From an uncultured Eubacteriales bacterium (lineage in GTDB: Bacteria; Bacillota; Clostridia; Oscillospirales; Oscillospiraceae), in assembly GCA_900555665.1 (NCBI GenBank), contig USLX01000026.1:1-20946 (forward strand): a DNA stretch of 20,946 bases, given 5' to 3'. Below, in pieces: positions 6,255-15,400 of this stretch. A program made the translations under genes and the position numbers. The stretch's first letter is position 1. Each line of letters starts with the position of its first letter. The notes under the pieces are model-generated. The model made no database searches and was not told the origin of the DNA. It saw nothing but the letters and a program-made list of their open reading frames with translations.

Positions 6255-7998
6255 TGCCTTATTTTTGACTGCGCTGCGCAGCGAACTGGAACCGCGCGCG
6301 CTGGGCTGCCGTGTAGACAAGGTACAGCAACCTGCGCGGGACACCGTGCTGCTCAGTCTGCGCGGGGCGGGCGGCGGCGGGCGGCTGCTGCTCACAGCCT
6401 CGCCGAATCAGCCGCGCATTCACTTCACCGAACTTGCACAGGAAAACCCGGCGCAGCCGCCGATGTTTTGCATGCTGCTGCGCAAGCACCTCGTCGGCGG
6501 CAAGCTCGCCGCGATCCGCCAGCCCCGGATGGAGCGGCTGGTTGATCTGGCCTTCGACTGCACGGATGAGATGGGTTCGCCCGTACAAAAGCATCTGATT
6601 CTGGAGATCATGGGACGCAACTCCAACCTTATCCTCACGGGGGGCGACGGGCGGATTTTGGATTGTTTGCGCCGCGTTGACTTTGAAATGTCCGCCGAGC
6701 GGCAGGTGCTCCCCGGGCTCTACTACCACGAGCCGCCCCGGCAGGCCAAGCAGGAGATCTTTGCGCAGACGCCGGAGTCGGTTCGCGCGCTGCTTGGCAC
6801 CTGGCCGGAGGGGCAGCCGCTGGACAAGTGGCTGCTGGAGACTTTTGGCGGCCTCTCGCCGCTTGTGTGCCGGGAGGTGGCTGTGCGTCTGCTCGGCAGG
6901 CTTGACGCGCCGCGGCCCGAAAATTCCGCTGCGCTGGCTGCGCAGCTTTTCGCGCAGCTCTCCGGTTTGGAGGCGGAGCCGAAGACGCCCGTTCTGCTGC
7001 GCCGCGCGGAGCGGCCCTGGGATTTTTCCTGCATTCCCATCACGCAGTACGGCGGCGCCGTGGAGCTTTGCACGGCGGAGAGCTTTTCGCAGCTGCTCGA
7101 CGGGTTTTACGGCAAGCGCGACCAACAGGATCGCATCCAGCAAAAGACGCAGGCGCTGCGCAAGAATCTGACGAACCTGCGCAACCGGACGGCGCGAAAG
7201 CTGGAAAATCAGCGGCTTGAGCTGTCTAAAACGCATGACCGCGAGCAGCTGCGCCGCCTCGGCGATATCCTGACGGCAAATCTGCACGCGATTTCCCGCG
7301 GCCAGGCCCGCCTGGAGGCCGTTGATTTTTACGACCCGGAGATGCGTGAGATCACGATTCCGCTCGACCCCGCCATCTCTCCGCAGCAAAACGCGGCAAA
7401 ATACTATAAAAACTATCAGAAGGCCAAAACCGCCGAAAAGGTTCTCACCGAGCAAATCGCAAAAGGCGAGGCAGAGCTGGCCTATCTCCAGAGCGTATTG
7501 GAAGAGCTGGCCCGCGCGGAATCGGAACGCGACGTGCAGGAAATTCGCCAGGAGCTTGTCGAGGGCGGCTATGTCCGCGACAGTCAGGGCAAAAAACGCA
7601 TGAAGCTGCCGCCCAGCCGTCCGATGCGCTTCCGCTCGACGGAAGGCTTTGTCATCTGGGTGGGCCGGAACAACCGGCAAAATGACCTTTTGACACTGAA
7701 GCAGGCGGCCAAGGGCGATCTCTGGCTGCACGCGCAGAAGATTCACGGCAGCCACGTCATTATCGAGACGAACGGCGCGCAGCCGTCGGACGAGACCGTA
7801 ACGGAAGCGATGACGCTCGCGGCCTATTATTCCCAGGCACGGGCGGGGCAGAATGTGCCGGTGGATTATACGCCGGTGAAGTTCGTAAAAAAGCCCGCCG
7901 GAGCCAAGCCAGGCATGGTGGTCTACGACCGGTATCAGACCGGCATGGTTTCGCCGGATGAAGCACTTGTGGAGCGGTTACGGGAGGAAACAAAATGA
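6244..7998 (+). CDS. rqcH: Ribosome quality control factor RqcH (NFACT / FbpA family)
   Basis: A 584-aa NFACT protein, close to B. subtilis RqcH (570 aa) in length and order. It has an NFACT-N domain (1 to about 270, with PPMFCMLLRKHL near 72-83 and EIMGRNSNLIL), a long coiled-coil region (about 290-445, with the conserved GDILTANLHAI inside) and an NFACT-R domain (about 459-565, GFVIWVGRNNRQND and DLWLHAQKIHGSHV). RqcH binds obstructed 50S subunits and adds alanine tails to stalled chains; older records call it fibronectin-binding protein. I place the start at the ATG 6244, six bases after GGAGG, rather than the ATG at 6238 that abuts it. Residues 97-98 are Glu-Arg where B. subtilis has the functionally important Asp97-Arg98. 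It overlaps mrnC by 11 nt and the next gene by 4 nt. Confidence 0.93.
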   Translation: MPIDALFLTALRSELEPRALGCRVDKVQQPARDTVLLSLRGAGGGGRLLLTASPNQPRIHFTELAQENPAQPPMFCMLLRKHLVGGKLAAIRQPRMERLVDLAFDCTDEMGSPVQKHLILEIMGRNSNLILTGGDGRILDCLRRVDFEMSAERQVLPGLYYHEPPRQAKQEIFAQTPESVRALLGTWPEGQPLDKWLLETFGGLSPLVCREVAVRLLGRLDAPRPENSAALAAQLFAQLSGLEAEPKTPVLLRRAERPWDFSCIPITQYGGAVELCTAESFSQLLDGFYGKRDQQDRIQQKTQALRKNLTNLRNRTARKLENQRLELSKTHDREQLRRLGDILTANLHAISRGQARLEAVDFYDPEMREITIPLDPAISPQQNAAKYYKNYQKAKTAEKVLTEQIAKGEAELAYLQSVLEELARAESERDVQEIRQELVEGGYVRDSQGKKRMKLPPSRPMRFRSTEGFVIWVGRNNRQNDLLTLKQAAKGDLWLHAQKIHGSHVIIETNGAQPSDETVTEAMTLAAYYSQARAGQNVPVDYTPVKFVKKPAGAKPGMVVYDRYQTGMVSPDEALVERLREETK

Positions 7999-8255
7999 GC
8001 GAACGGCACTATGCATTTTTTCAAAACCGGGAATGTGAGTATTTCCCCTGCCATGCGGGCGCGGACAAGGAGAACTTCAACTGTCTGTTCTGCTACTGTC
8101 CGCTCTATGCGCTGGGACGGAAGTGCGGCGGCAATTTCCGCTACACCGAGTCCGGCATCAAGGACTGCACAAACTGTCAGTTCCCGCACAAGCGGGAAAA
8201 TTATGACAAGATCACGGCACGCTTTCAGGAAATTGTGGAGCTGATCCGCGAATAA
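7995..8255 (+). CDS. Cysteine-rich small-domain (zf-like) protein
   Basis: An 86-aa protein with eight cysteines (14, 19, 30, 33, 35, 44, 58, 61) and nearby histidines (20, 65). The arrangement ECEYFPCH, FNCLFCYCPLY, CGGNF and IKDCTNCQFPH matches the PF04071-type cysteine-rich small domain seen in many anaerobes and archaea. The spacing suggests a zinc or iron-sulfur site; no function is established that I can name. The ATG overlaps the rqcH stop as ATGA (7995-7998), behind GGGAGGAAACAAA, so it is coupled to rqcH. No T-tract terminator follows, and the transcript may continue into the small ORF at 8296. Confidence 0.85.
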   Translation: MSERHYAFFQNRECEYFPCHAGADKENFNCLFCYCPLYALGRKCGGNFRYTESGIKDCTNCQFPHKRENYDKITARFQEIVELIRE

Positions 8256-8265
8256 GCGGCGAACG

Positions 8266-8288
8266 ACCTCACACACTAGCTGTGAGGT
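8266..8288 (+). promoter_or_regulatory. Hairpin masking the ribosome-binding site of the small ORF
   Basis: ACCTCACA (8266-8273) and TGTGAGGT (8281-8288) are exact complements around a 7-nt loop. The right arm contains the GAGGTGAT ribosome-binding site for the TTG start at 8296. There is no following T-run, so this is not an intrinsic terminator. Confidence 0.5.
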
Positions 8289-8295
8289 GATCTAT

Positions 8296-8406
8296 TTGAA
8301 AAAGCAGGAACAGGAGCCGAAGCCGCACGAGATCAAGGATCCGGCGGTGCCCATTGTGCAGGGCGCGGAGCAGGTTTTCCACCCGGGCGGGCGGACGGTT
8401 TCGTAA
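8296..8406 (+). CDS. Small 36-aa protein, TTG start, function unknown
   Basis: A 36-codon reading frame too short for usual ORF cut-offs. It starts at a TTG seven bases after an extended ribosome-binding site (TGAGGTGAT) and ends at TAA 8404. The peptide is polar and charged at first (KKQEQEPKPHEIKD), then PAVPIVQGAEQVFHPGGRTVS; it has no signal peptide, membrane segment or cysteine. It sits 40 nt after the zf-like gene and is followed at once by a strong terminator, which suits the last gene of the mrnC operon. I do not recognise it. The good ribosome-binding site and placement support translation; chance is still possible at this length. Confidence 0.5.
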   Translation: MKKQEQEPKPHEIKDPAVPIVQGAEQVFHPGGRTVS

Positions 8407-8428
8407 CACCACGGCAGAGTTCGACATA

Positions 8429-8466
8429 AGATGTCATGGAGCGCGATGCTCCGTGACATCTTTTTT
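8429..8466 (+). terminator. Intrinsic terminator between the small ORF and the Cys-rich gene
   Basis: AGATGTCA-T-GGAGC (8429-8442), loop GCGAT, GCTCC-G-TGACATCT (8448-8461) with one mismatch, then six Ts (8461-8466). It ends two bases before the ribosome-binding site of the next gene, so it could also act as an attenuator for that gene. Confidence 0.85.
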
Positions 8467-8480
8467 ATGGAGGAATCTCT

Positions 8481-8759
8481 ATGTGCAATTCCTGTAACTC
8501 CGGCTGCTTTGGCGGCATGATCTTCCCGAGCTTCGTTCAGAATTCCTGCTGCAATCCGTGCTGCGCCAACTCCTCCGGCTCCGTCGGCGGAACGAGCAGC
8601 AGCAATCCCTCCGGCAACTGCGCCTGCTCGTGCAAGTGCAACCAGAGCGGCTCCGTCGCCGGGACGTCCGGCAGCAACACTTCTACTTCCTGCAGGCGCT
8701 GCAATTCCTGCTCCTGCTGTGGCTGCAATCACTGCAGCTGCTGCTCCTCGAACGGGTAA
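8481..8759 (+). CDS. Cysteine-rich Ser/Asn/Gly repeat protein, function unknown
   Basis: A 92-aa protein with 20 cysteines (22%), the rest mostly Ser, Asn and Gly. Cysteines form four clusters: 2, 5, 9; 23, 24, 27, 28; 47, 49, 51, 53; and nine between 71 and 88 (CRRCNSCSCCGCNHCSCC). Between the clusters a 12-residue motif occurs twice 24 residues apart: GSVGGTSSSNPS (33-44) and GSVAGTSGSNTS (57-68), so part arose by duplication. A short hydrophobic patch (GGMIFPSFVQ, 11-20) is the only non-polar part. There is no signal peptide. GGAGG lies at 8469-8473. It resembles low-complexity Cys-rich clostridial proteins of spore or metal-binding type (metallothionein-like), but I cannot assign a family. 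The neighbour downstream is a diiron protein. Confidence 0.7.
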   Translation: MCNSCNSGCFGGMIFPSFVQNSCCNPCCANSSGSVGGTSSSNPSGNCACSCKCNQSGSVAGTSGSNTSTSCRRCNSCSCCGCNHCSCCSSNG

Positions 8760-8764
8760 GCGCT

Positions 8765-8796
8765 GCCCCGCGCGGCCTGCTCAGGCCGCGCGGGGC
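8765..8796. other. Perfect 14-bp GC palindrome between the Cys-rich and ferritin-like genes
   Basis: GCCCCGCGCGGCCT (8765-8778), loop GCTC, exact complement at 8783-8796. No T-tract follows on either strand, so classical intrinsic termination is unlikely. An RNA-processing or stabilising hairpin, or a degenerate terminator, is possible. Confidence 0.6.
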
Positions 8797-8808
8797 GCAA
8801 AAATGCCA

Positions 8809-8836
8809 CCTCCTTCATACGATGGAGGGAAGGAGG
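8809..8836 (+). promoter_or_regulatory. Hairpin masking the ribosome-binding site of the ferritin-like gene
   Basis: CCTCCTTC (8809-8816) pairs exactly with GAAGGAGG (8829-8836), the latter being the ribosome-binding site for the ATG at 8845. The loop holds a second GGAGG (8824-8828) that can compete for the same left arm. Confidence 0.5.
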
Positions 8837-8844
8837 GATCGGGA

Positions 8845-9330
8845 ATGATTTCCATGGATGAACAAAAAGCGCAACAGGTTTGGAGCCGGGTGATGAACGT
8901 CTCCGCCCCCTGCCCCGCCAAGAATGGCACGGAGGGCGCGCAGCTATCCGCCGAAACCGTCGCCGCGCTGACACAGGCCGAATGGCAGGACGCCGCCACA
9001 TACCGCACACTTGCCGCGCGCGCACCGAAATGCGCGCGGGAGCGGCTGCTGTGCCTTGCGGAGGAGGAGCGCTGCCATGCGCGGCAGCTCGGCGCGCTCT
9101 ATTTTCTCATGACCGGGAAAAAGCTCTGCCCGGAGCCGGTGAAGCCGGTCTGCACGGCCTGCTTTAACGAGACCATCCGGCAGCGCTATCAGGCAGAGCT
9201 GGCCGGGCAGGCGCAGTATCAGGCGCTTGCCGCCCGTGCGGGAGAACGCCGCTGCACTTTTGAAGCCCTTGCCGCGGATGAAGGGCGCCATGCGCAGCTG
9301 CTCTATTGCCTGCTGCAGCAAACGCTTTGA
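8845..9330 (+). CDS. Ferritin-like (rubrerythrin-type) diiron protein
   Basis: A 161-aa four-helix protein with the two-times ferritin-like pattern: Glu46 (AEWQDA), Glu75-x-x-His78 (EERCH), Glu118 (QAELAGQ), and Glu146-x-x-His149 (DEGRH). These are the six usual ligands of a diiron centre of the rubrerythrin/ferritin-like superfamily, normally linked to peroxide detoxification or iron handling. There is no C-terminal rubredoxin domain, but there are nine cysteines, including CPEPVKPVCTAC at 95-106 in the link between helices 2 and 3. The ATG at 8845 follows AGGAGG by eight bases; the frame is open further upstream but across the intergenic hairpins. It follows the Cys-rich gene by 85 nt. Related spore-coat and DUF2202-like proteins share the fold, so the physiological role is open. 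Confidence 0.8.
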   Translation: MISMDEQKAQQVWSRVMNVSAPCPAKNGTEGAQLSAETVAALTQAEWQDAATYRTLAARAPKCARERLLCLAEEERCHARQLGALYFLMTGKKLCPEPVKPVCTACFNETIRQRYQAELAGQAQYQALAARAGERRCTFEALAADEGRHAQLLYCLLQQTL

Positions 9331-9409
9331 CCAACGGAACGATATTTTTCTTCCATATTTTAAGATGTTTTTGAAAGCGCGGGCGGGCCGGGCACTCGCC
9401 GCACATAGC

Positions 9410-9449
9410 AAACGTCCCCTGATCCCATCCGGGGTCAGGGGACGTTTTT
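9410..9449 (+). terminator. Bidirectional terminator between the ferritin-like and giant surface protein genes
   Basis: AAACGTCCCCTGA (9410-9422) and TCAGGGGACGTTT (9435-9447) are exact complements around a 12-nt loop, followed on the plus strand by two further Ts (five in all). On the minus strand the stem ends in TTTGCT. It lies 80 nt after the ferritin-like stop and 14 nt after the 2032-aa gene's stop, so it probably serves both. Confidence 0.8.
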
Positions 9450-9460
9450 GGGGTTTGCTT

Positions 9461-12400
9461 TTACTGCATGACTTCGCCGCCGGGGGCGGAGTGGGCGTGG
9501 GACCAGGTGCGCTCCAGCGCGGCCCAGTCGCGCTCACGAAGCTTGCCGGTCCAGTTTTCCATCTGTTCGCCGTTTTGCCAGAGCCAGCTGTAGTCGTGGG
9601 AGTTTGTGGCTTCCTGCATGTGGGCGTAATACCAGGCCAGCGGGCGGAGGTTATCCGGCCAGGTGATCATGACCAGCTCCGGCAGGAGGTGATCCTTATC
9701 CGGCTTGCGGCCGAGCGTGCGGTTGACGATCGCGCAGGTCTCGGCGCGGGTGATGGGCCGGTTGGGGCCGAAAGTCCCGTCGGGATAGCCGTAGATCAGC
9801 GCTTCCTCGATGGCCTTCATGAGGTAGGCAATGTACCATTCGCTGCCCTTTACATCGGAGAAGCGGCCGTCGTACTCGCGCGCCACGCGCGGGTCGGCGA
9901 AGAAGCTTGCCGCGATCTTGGTCAGCTCGGCGCGGGTGATCGGGGCGTCGGGGCGGAAGGTGCCGTCCGGGTAGCCGCAGATGATGCCCATGTTGGAGAG
10001 CGTGGAGATGGCATTATTGTACCATTTATCGCCTGCGACATCGGAATAGGAATTTGTCTGCGACCAGTACTGCGTACGCACCGGATCGCGCAGGAGGCGG
10101 AAGAAGATCGTCGCGACCTCGGCGCGGGTGATGTTGCCCTGCGGGCGGACATTGCCGTCGGGATAGCCGATGATGTAGGCGTAGTGGTCGCGCCGGTTGA
10201 GCGCGGGCGTGCCGCCGTCATCGCCGCCGGGGATCGGGTTGAAATTTCCGATGCTGTTGTGGAATCTTGCCTCCGCGCCGTTTTCCGTGATGACGCCCTG
10301 GCTGCCCGTCGAGGTCACGGTATAGCCCGTGGTCAGCTCGTTCACGGTGTAGATCGTGCCGACGGGGAATTGGGGCGTCATGCGGACGCCGTTGGCCGGG
10401 ACGGGGATCACAAATGTGTCGGTTGTGCCGTCCGGCCGGAGCAGGTCGACCGCGAAATTAAAGCTGAGTCTCATGTCGATGCCGTCGCCGACGGTTTTGC
10501 AGATGGTGAGAGAGGCCATTTTCGGGTCTTCTTCACCGCTGGAGCCCTTCTTTGCGTTGGTCACGGTGCAGGTGGCCACACCGTTTTCGGGGATGCTGCC
10601 GGTTTCGTCCTGATAGGTCACGGTGTAGTTGTCGGAGTTCAGCTCTGTGACGGTGTACTGCGCGCCGGCGGGCAGGCCGGGGATTTCAACCGGCGTGCCG
10701 GCGGTGATGTCGACCGTGGCTTTGCCGTCGGTGAAGGTCACGCCGCCGTAGGTGCCGTCTGCGAGGGTGGGGATGGTGACTTCGAACTGGAATCTGGTTT
10801 CCGCGACGCCCTCGCCGGTGACTTTTTCCAGGCGGAGGGTGCCGGTTTTGGGCTCGGAAGACTTCTTGTTGTTAGTCACGGTGCAGGTGACGGTGTCGTC
10901 CTCGGGGATGCTGCCGCCCGCGCCCTGGTAGGACACGGCGTAGTTGTCGGCGTTCAGCTCTGTGACGGTGTAGTGCGCGCCGGCGGGGAGGTTCGTGATA
11001 TCAACCGGGGTGCCGGCGGTGATGTCGACTGTGACTTCGCCGCTGTCGAAGGTTACGTCGCCGTAGGTTCCGTTCGGGAGACCGGAAATCGCGACTTTGA
11101 ACTGGAAGGTCCTTTCCTCGACGCCTTCGCCGATGGCTTTTTCCAGGCGGAGGGTGCCGGTTGTGGGCGGCTCGCGATAGGTGTTTTCGAAGGCCAGGTT
11201 GCTGCCTTCATAGGTTTCGCCGTCCTTCTGGCACTGCCTGTTGACGATCAGCTGGCCGGTGGCCGGATCCCGTTCGACGCTGAAGTAGACGGTATAGGTC
11301 GCTGGATCGTAGGTCATTCCGGAGATCGCGGGGAGCTTGCGCTCGGTGATCTGGTAGGTATAAGAGCCCGGCTGAGAGAAGGCCAGATGGAAGTCGGCCG
11401 GGCCTGCTCCGCGGACGAAGGCCGATGCAGTTTGCGGGGTGGCGGTTCCTTCGATGCCTTTGATGGTGAACTCCATCTCGCCGGAATAGATGGACATGCC
11501 ATCTGCAGTTTGGTCATAGGTCTTGGAGACGGTGATGGTTTCGTTGACCGACGTGGGATCCGGGATGTAGGAATAGGTGTTCACCACGCTGACCGTGCTG
11601 GCCTCTTTGGAGATCGTGCCGTTTGCGGTATTGACCGCGTTTCCGTTCACCGTGACGCTCCAGCGGGCCGGGTTGGTCAGGTTGTCAGTCAGTTCCGTGA
11701 CGTCCCACTTTGTGCCGATGGGGAGCGTCAGCGTGAGGCTTTCGCCATTCTTGGCCTTCCAGGTGGCTTGGCCTGGCCCGTCAAGGGTCAAGTTGCCGAT
11801 CGCGCCGGTGTAGGCAGTATCGTCCGCGTTTTTCAGCGTGATCTGGATTGGGAAGATCTGGTCCGCGTCCGGTGCGGTGGAATTCGGGGCGGTTTCGACT
11901 TTCTTTGTCACGGTGAGCGTGCCGGTTGTGGGGGCCGGGGTATAGGAATTTACGAAGGTGCAGAGCGGGATGTCGGAAGTCGGCGGATTCGTTGTTTCGC
12001 CGCTGCGGGTAACGGTGAAGGATTTGACGGATGCATTCAGCTGGCGGTCGCCTTCTGTGACGGTGACGGTGATCGTATAGAGCGCGTCATCGTAGATCAT
12101 CTGGCCGCTCGTTACCGGCGTCTGTACCTCGCGGATGGTGTAGGTATACGTCCCGGTGCTGGTGAAGGTCAGGTCCTTGAAGGAACCGGTGTCCTGACCG
12201 GTGATGCTGATTTCGGCTGGATTAGGCATGGGAGCACCTTCACTGCCGGTGATTCGGAAGGTCACGGAGCCGTCGTAGATGTCGCTGGTGGCATAGGTTT
12301 TGGAGGCCCGGAAGCCGGTGAGCGTGCCGGTATAATTGTTATACTCGTCATAGCTGTTGACGATGGCAACGGTATCCTGCTGCCCGGCTTCTTTGATCTT

Positions 12401-15400
12401 GCCGGAGGCCTCTTTGACGGGCTGACCGTTGACTGTTGTGCGCCAGTTCTCGGCAGGGAGGTCTGCGGTTTCCTTCACGCTCCAGGTGGTGCCGAAGGGC
12501 AGGTCGAGGAGGGTGAGGGTTTCGCCGGGCTGGATGTTATAGGTCTTTGGGCCGCCTGTAAATTGCAGCTTGCCGGTCTGTGCTGCGGCGTTTCCGACCT
12601 TGCTGGTATAGGAGACTTCGCCGTTGTAAGCGTTGTCATTCAGCGCGATTTCCAGCGCGTAGCTGTCCGGAAGGCCCGTCGCCTTGTTGGTGAGGTCGGT
12701 TACGGTCTTGCGGATCTCCAGGCTGCCGACGCGCTGGTCGGTGACGACGACGGTGGTTTTGCCGCTGAACAGGCGTGTGAGGTCATAGCTGCTCAGATCG
12801 GTTTTCAGCGGCGCCTCAGAGGGATTAAACCGCGTCTGCGTAATATGGAACCAGAGCCAGCCCGTTTCGGTGCTCCAGCAGTCGCGGGCAGTATTGGACG
12901 TGTAGCTCATGGAGCCGTCCTGTGCAAACTTTTTCGTGTCCAGCGTCAGCTCGACCTGTTCCGTGGTACTGGTCAGCTTCGGATTCCAGCCGCTGGGGGC
13001 CTCCATGCGGGTGGTGGTGATGTCGGTGAGGCTGTGGTCGATGGCGTCGTTGGTGGCGAAGGGGGTCATGGTGGGAACCAGGGTGCCCTCCGCGACGTTG
13101 ACGGAGATGCCGTCGTTGGCGGTGCCGGCGTCGGCGATGACGCCATGCGTATCATCCACGATCACGGGGACCGGCGTGGGGTTGACCGTGTGGCCCGCCG
13201 GGGCCGTGCGCTCCACAAGGTAGTAATTGCCCGCGGGGAGGAGCTTCTTCGCCGTCGACGGGAAGGTTGCGAGGCCGTCGGCGCCAGTGGTCACGGTATC
13301 GTAGGGCACGGCATTGGGTTTGATCTCATAGGCGCCATCGGTCACCGTCAGGGATTCTGCGGTATAGAGATCGAAGACCGCGCCGGACAGGGGCTTCTGA
13401 GCCGCGCTGTCATCCACCTTTTTCACATAGAGATGGTGCTGAACGTTGGGGATATAGATGGTGGCGGCGAACTGACGCTCGAAGTCTTCGCCGTCGACCC
13501 GATGGGTGTTCTCCACATTGGCCTCAGAAAGTTTGCTTGCCTCGGTGTAATAGAACGCGACGGTGTAGGCTGTGTAGGCTGTGTCCGCAGCGTCGCTCCA
13601 GTAATAATAGTTCCGGAGATCGCCGGGACATTTTTTAAGTTCGGCCATGTAAGAACCGTTTGCCGCGGGCGTGAAGACGACGGCGTTGCCGTTGGCCTCA
13701 GCGTTGCCCTTCAGGGCTTCGATCACGGCGGAGATATAGCTGCCGCCGGATGCGCGGCCTGTCACCTGCCAGCCGGACAGTCCGCTGCCTGTGACGACGC
13801 CCCAGTTATCTGTGAAGGAAGGCGCACTTTTTCCGACATTCTCCAGACGGCGCATGATGACGGCGAAGAGCTTGCCGTCGGCAGTGTCGAGGTTTATCGT
13901 TTGGTTTGTGTCGGACAAGGTGATGTTGGGGCCGGTGGCGACGCTGCCTTTGAGCGCGGCGTAGGTGCCGGTGGTCCAGCGGTGGTTTTCGTCGTTGAGA
14001 AGGACGGTGTCCAACTTATGTTCGTAAAGCTCGAGATAGATGCTGTCGTCGTGGCGATAGCCGGTGCGGTTTTCGTTCCGCTCCTCGAGAATGAGATATC
14101 GAATGTTGCGCTTGTTCAGGTCGTTGAGACTGACCGCGATGTCGTCCGCATTGGTGAGGACGAAGCGGCCGTTTTCATCCGTGGTGCCGGAGCCGATGGA
14201 TTCAATAATGTCGGGCGTGCTGGAGTCAGGATCGACCTTCTCGTAGGTATAGGGGCCGTCGCCATTGTCTATGCGTTTGGCGGCATAGAGGTCAAATTCC
14301 ACGCCGTTCAGACGGTTGCCGTCCTGATCGACCTTGATGCCGTCGGTCTCGGGGACGTAGGCCAGGTTGAATTTCATTGCGAGGTTCGAATCCGTGCCGC
14401 CGCGCTCGAGATAGAAGAGCTTGAGCGTATGGTAGGTGTCATTGGCGAAGGTGTTGTCGTTCCAATAGGTCGAGTCTGTGTAGACACTCCCCATTTTGGC
14501 CTTCAGGGCGGTGTCTGCCTGACCGTCGACCTTGATGACGCCGGTCTTGAAGTTGATGGTGGTGCTGGCCTGGTCATGAATGCCGCCGAGGTCGGCCACG
14601 AGGACGCCGTCGATGAAGATCCAGACGTCGTCATCGCCGGAGAACTCGAAGGTCATGGCCTCGTTGCCGTCCTCGGTGGTCTTGCCGTTATAGCGCTGCA
14701 CAAAGCGCGAGGTCATGGTCATCCCGAAATAGTGGTGGATGGCGTCGCTGTCCGAGCTGATGGAGGCCTGTGTCAGGGCGTTATTGCTGCCGAGTGCGAA
14801 GACGGTCTTCGGGTCGGTGAAGGGGAAGAACTGGCCCTTGATACCCGAGCTTCCGCTGCGTGTGACAGCCCAGTTGTTGTAGAGCGTGAAGGCATTCGTC
14901 TCTTCATTGAAGCAGGCATAGTTCGCGCTTTCATATTTCTTCTCGTCGACATTGTTTTGGTTGGCATTGTAGTAGTAATAGCCGTCTTTGCCAACGCGCA
15001 GGAGACCCGCAACATCCCAGAAGGTCTTCTTGTAGGATGTTCTACTGCCATCAGTACCATCCTTGTCCGATTTATCGAACAAATAGGCCAACGACTGCTC
15101 TTTGGTTTTATCCATCTGCCAGTCTGCGCCGTAGTCTTTACCGGAAGTCAGGACGGGATAGCCGCCGGAAAGGCGGTCCTTCACGATGCCGGATTGCGGC
15201 GATGAGGAGCCAGTCCACTGGTTGATGTTGTCGTCACCGGTGTGCGTTGGGCCGGTGCTGATGAATTTTAAGTAGTGATCCTTGTTGATGCCGGAATCCT
15301 TGACCTTGGCATATTCTGTATGCGTATCAGGGGACGTCCGCGTATCGACCCAGTAGTCAAAGAGATTGAGCTGGACGCCTGCGGGCGTGACAGCATCCTG

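Noticed and set aside
6259..7755. A 498-codon open frame on the minus strand over rqcH.
   Set aside because: It has antisense low-information composition (Leu, Arg, Gln), while the plus frame matches RqcH throughout.
8537..8728. CAG-like repeats and a Gln/Leu-rich frame on the minus strand.
   Set aside because: These are the complement of the Cys/Ser codons (TGC, TCC) of the Cys-rich gene; there is no independent start signal.
10553..11161. CRISPR-like repetition.
   Set aside because: The repeats are long coding domain duplications in one frame, without short repeats and unique spacers; no CRISPR array was seen in the window.
9227..15205. A 1992-codon open frame on the plus strand, antisense to the giant surface protein gene.
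   Set aside because: Its translation is rich in Gly, Val, Ala, Asp and His with no recognisable domain, has no ribosome-binding site, and begins inside the ferritin-like gene. The opposite frame has a signal peptide, ordered domains and SLH modules. Long antisense frames are expected from the codon bias of GC-rich genes.
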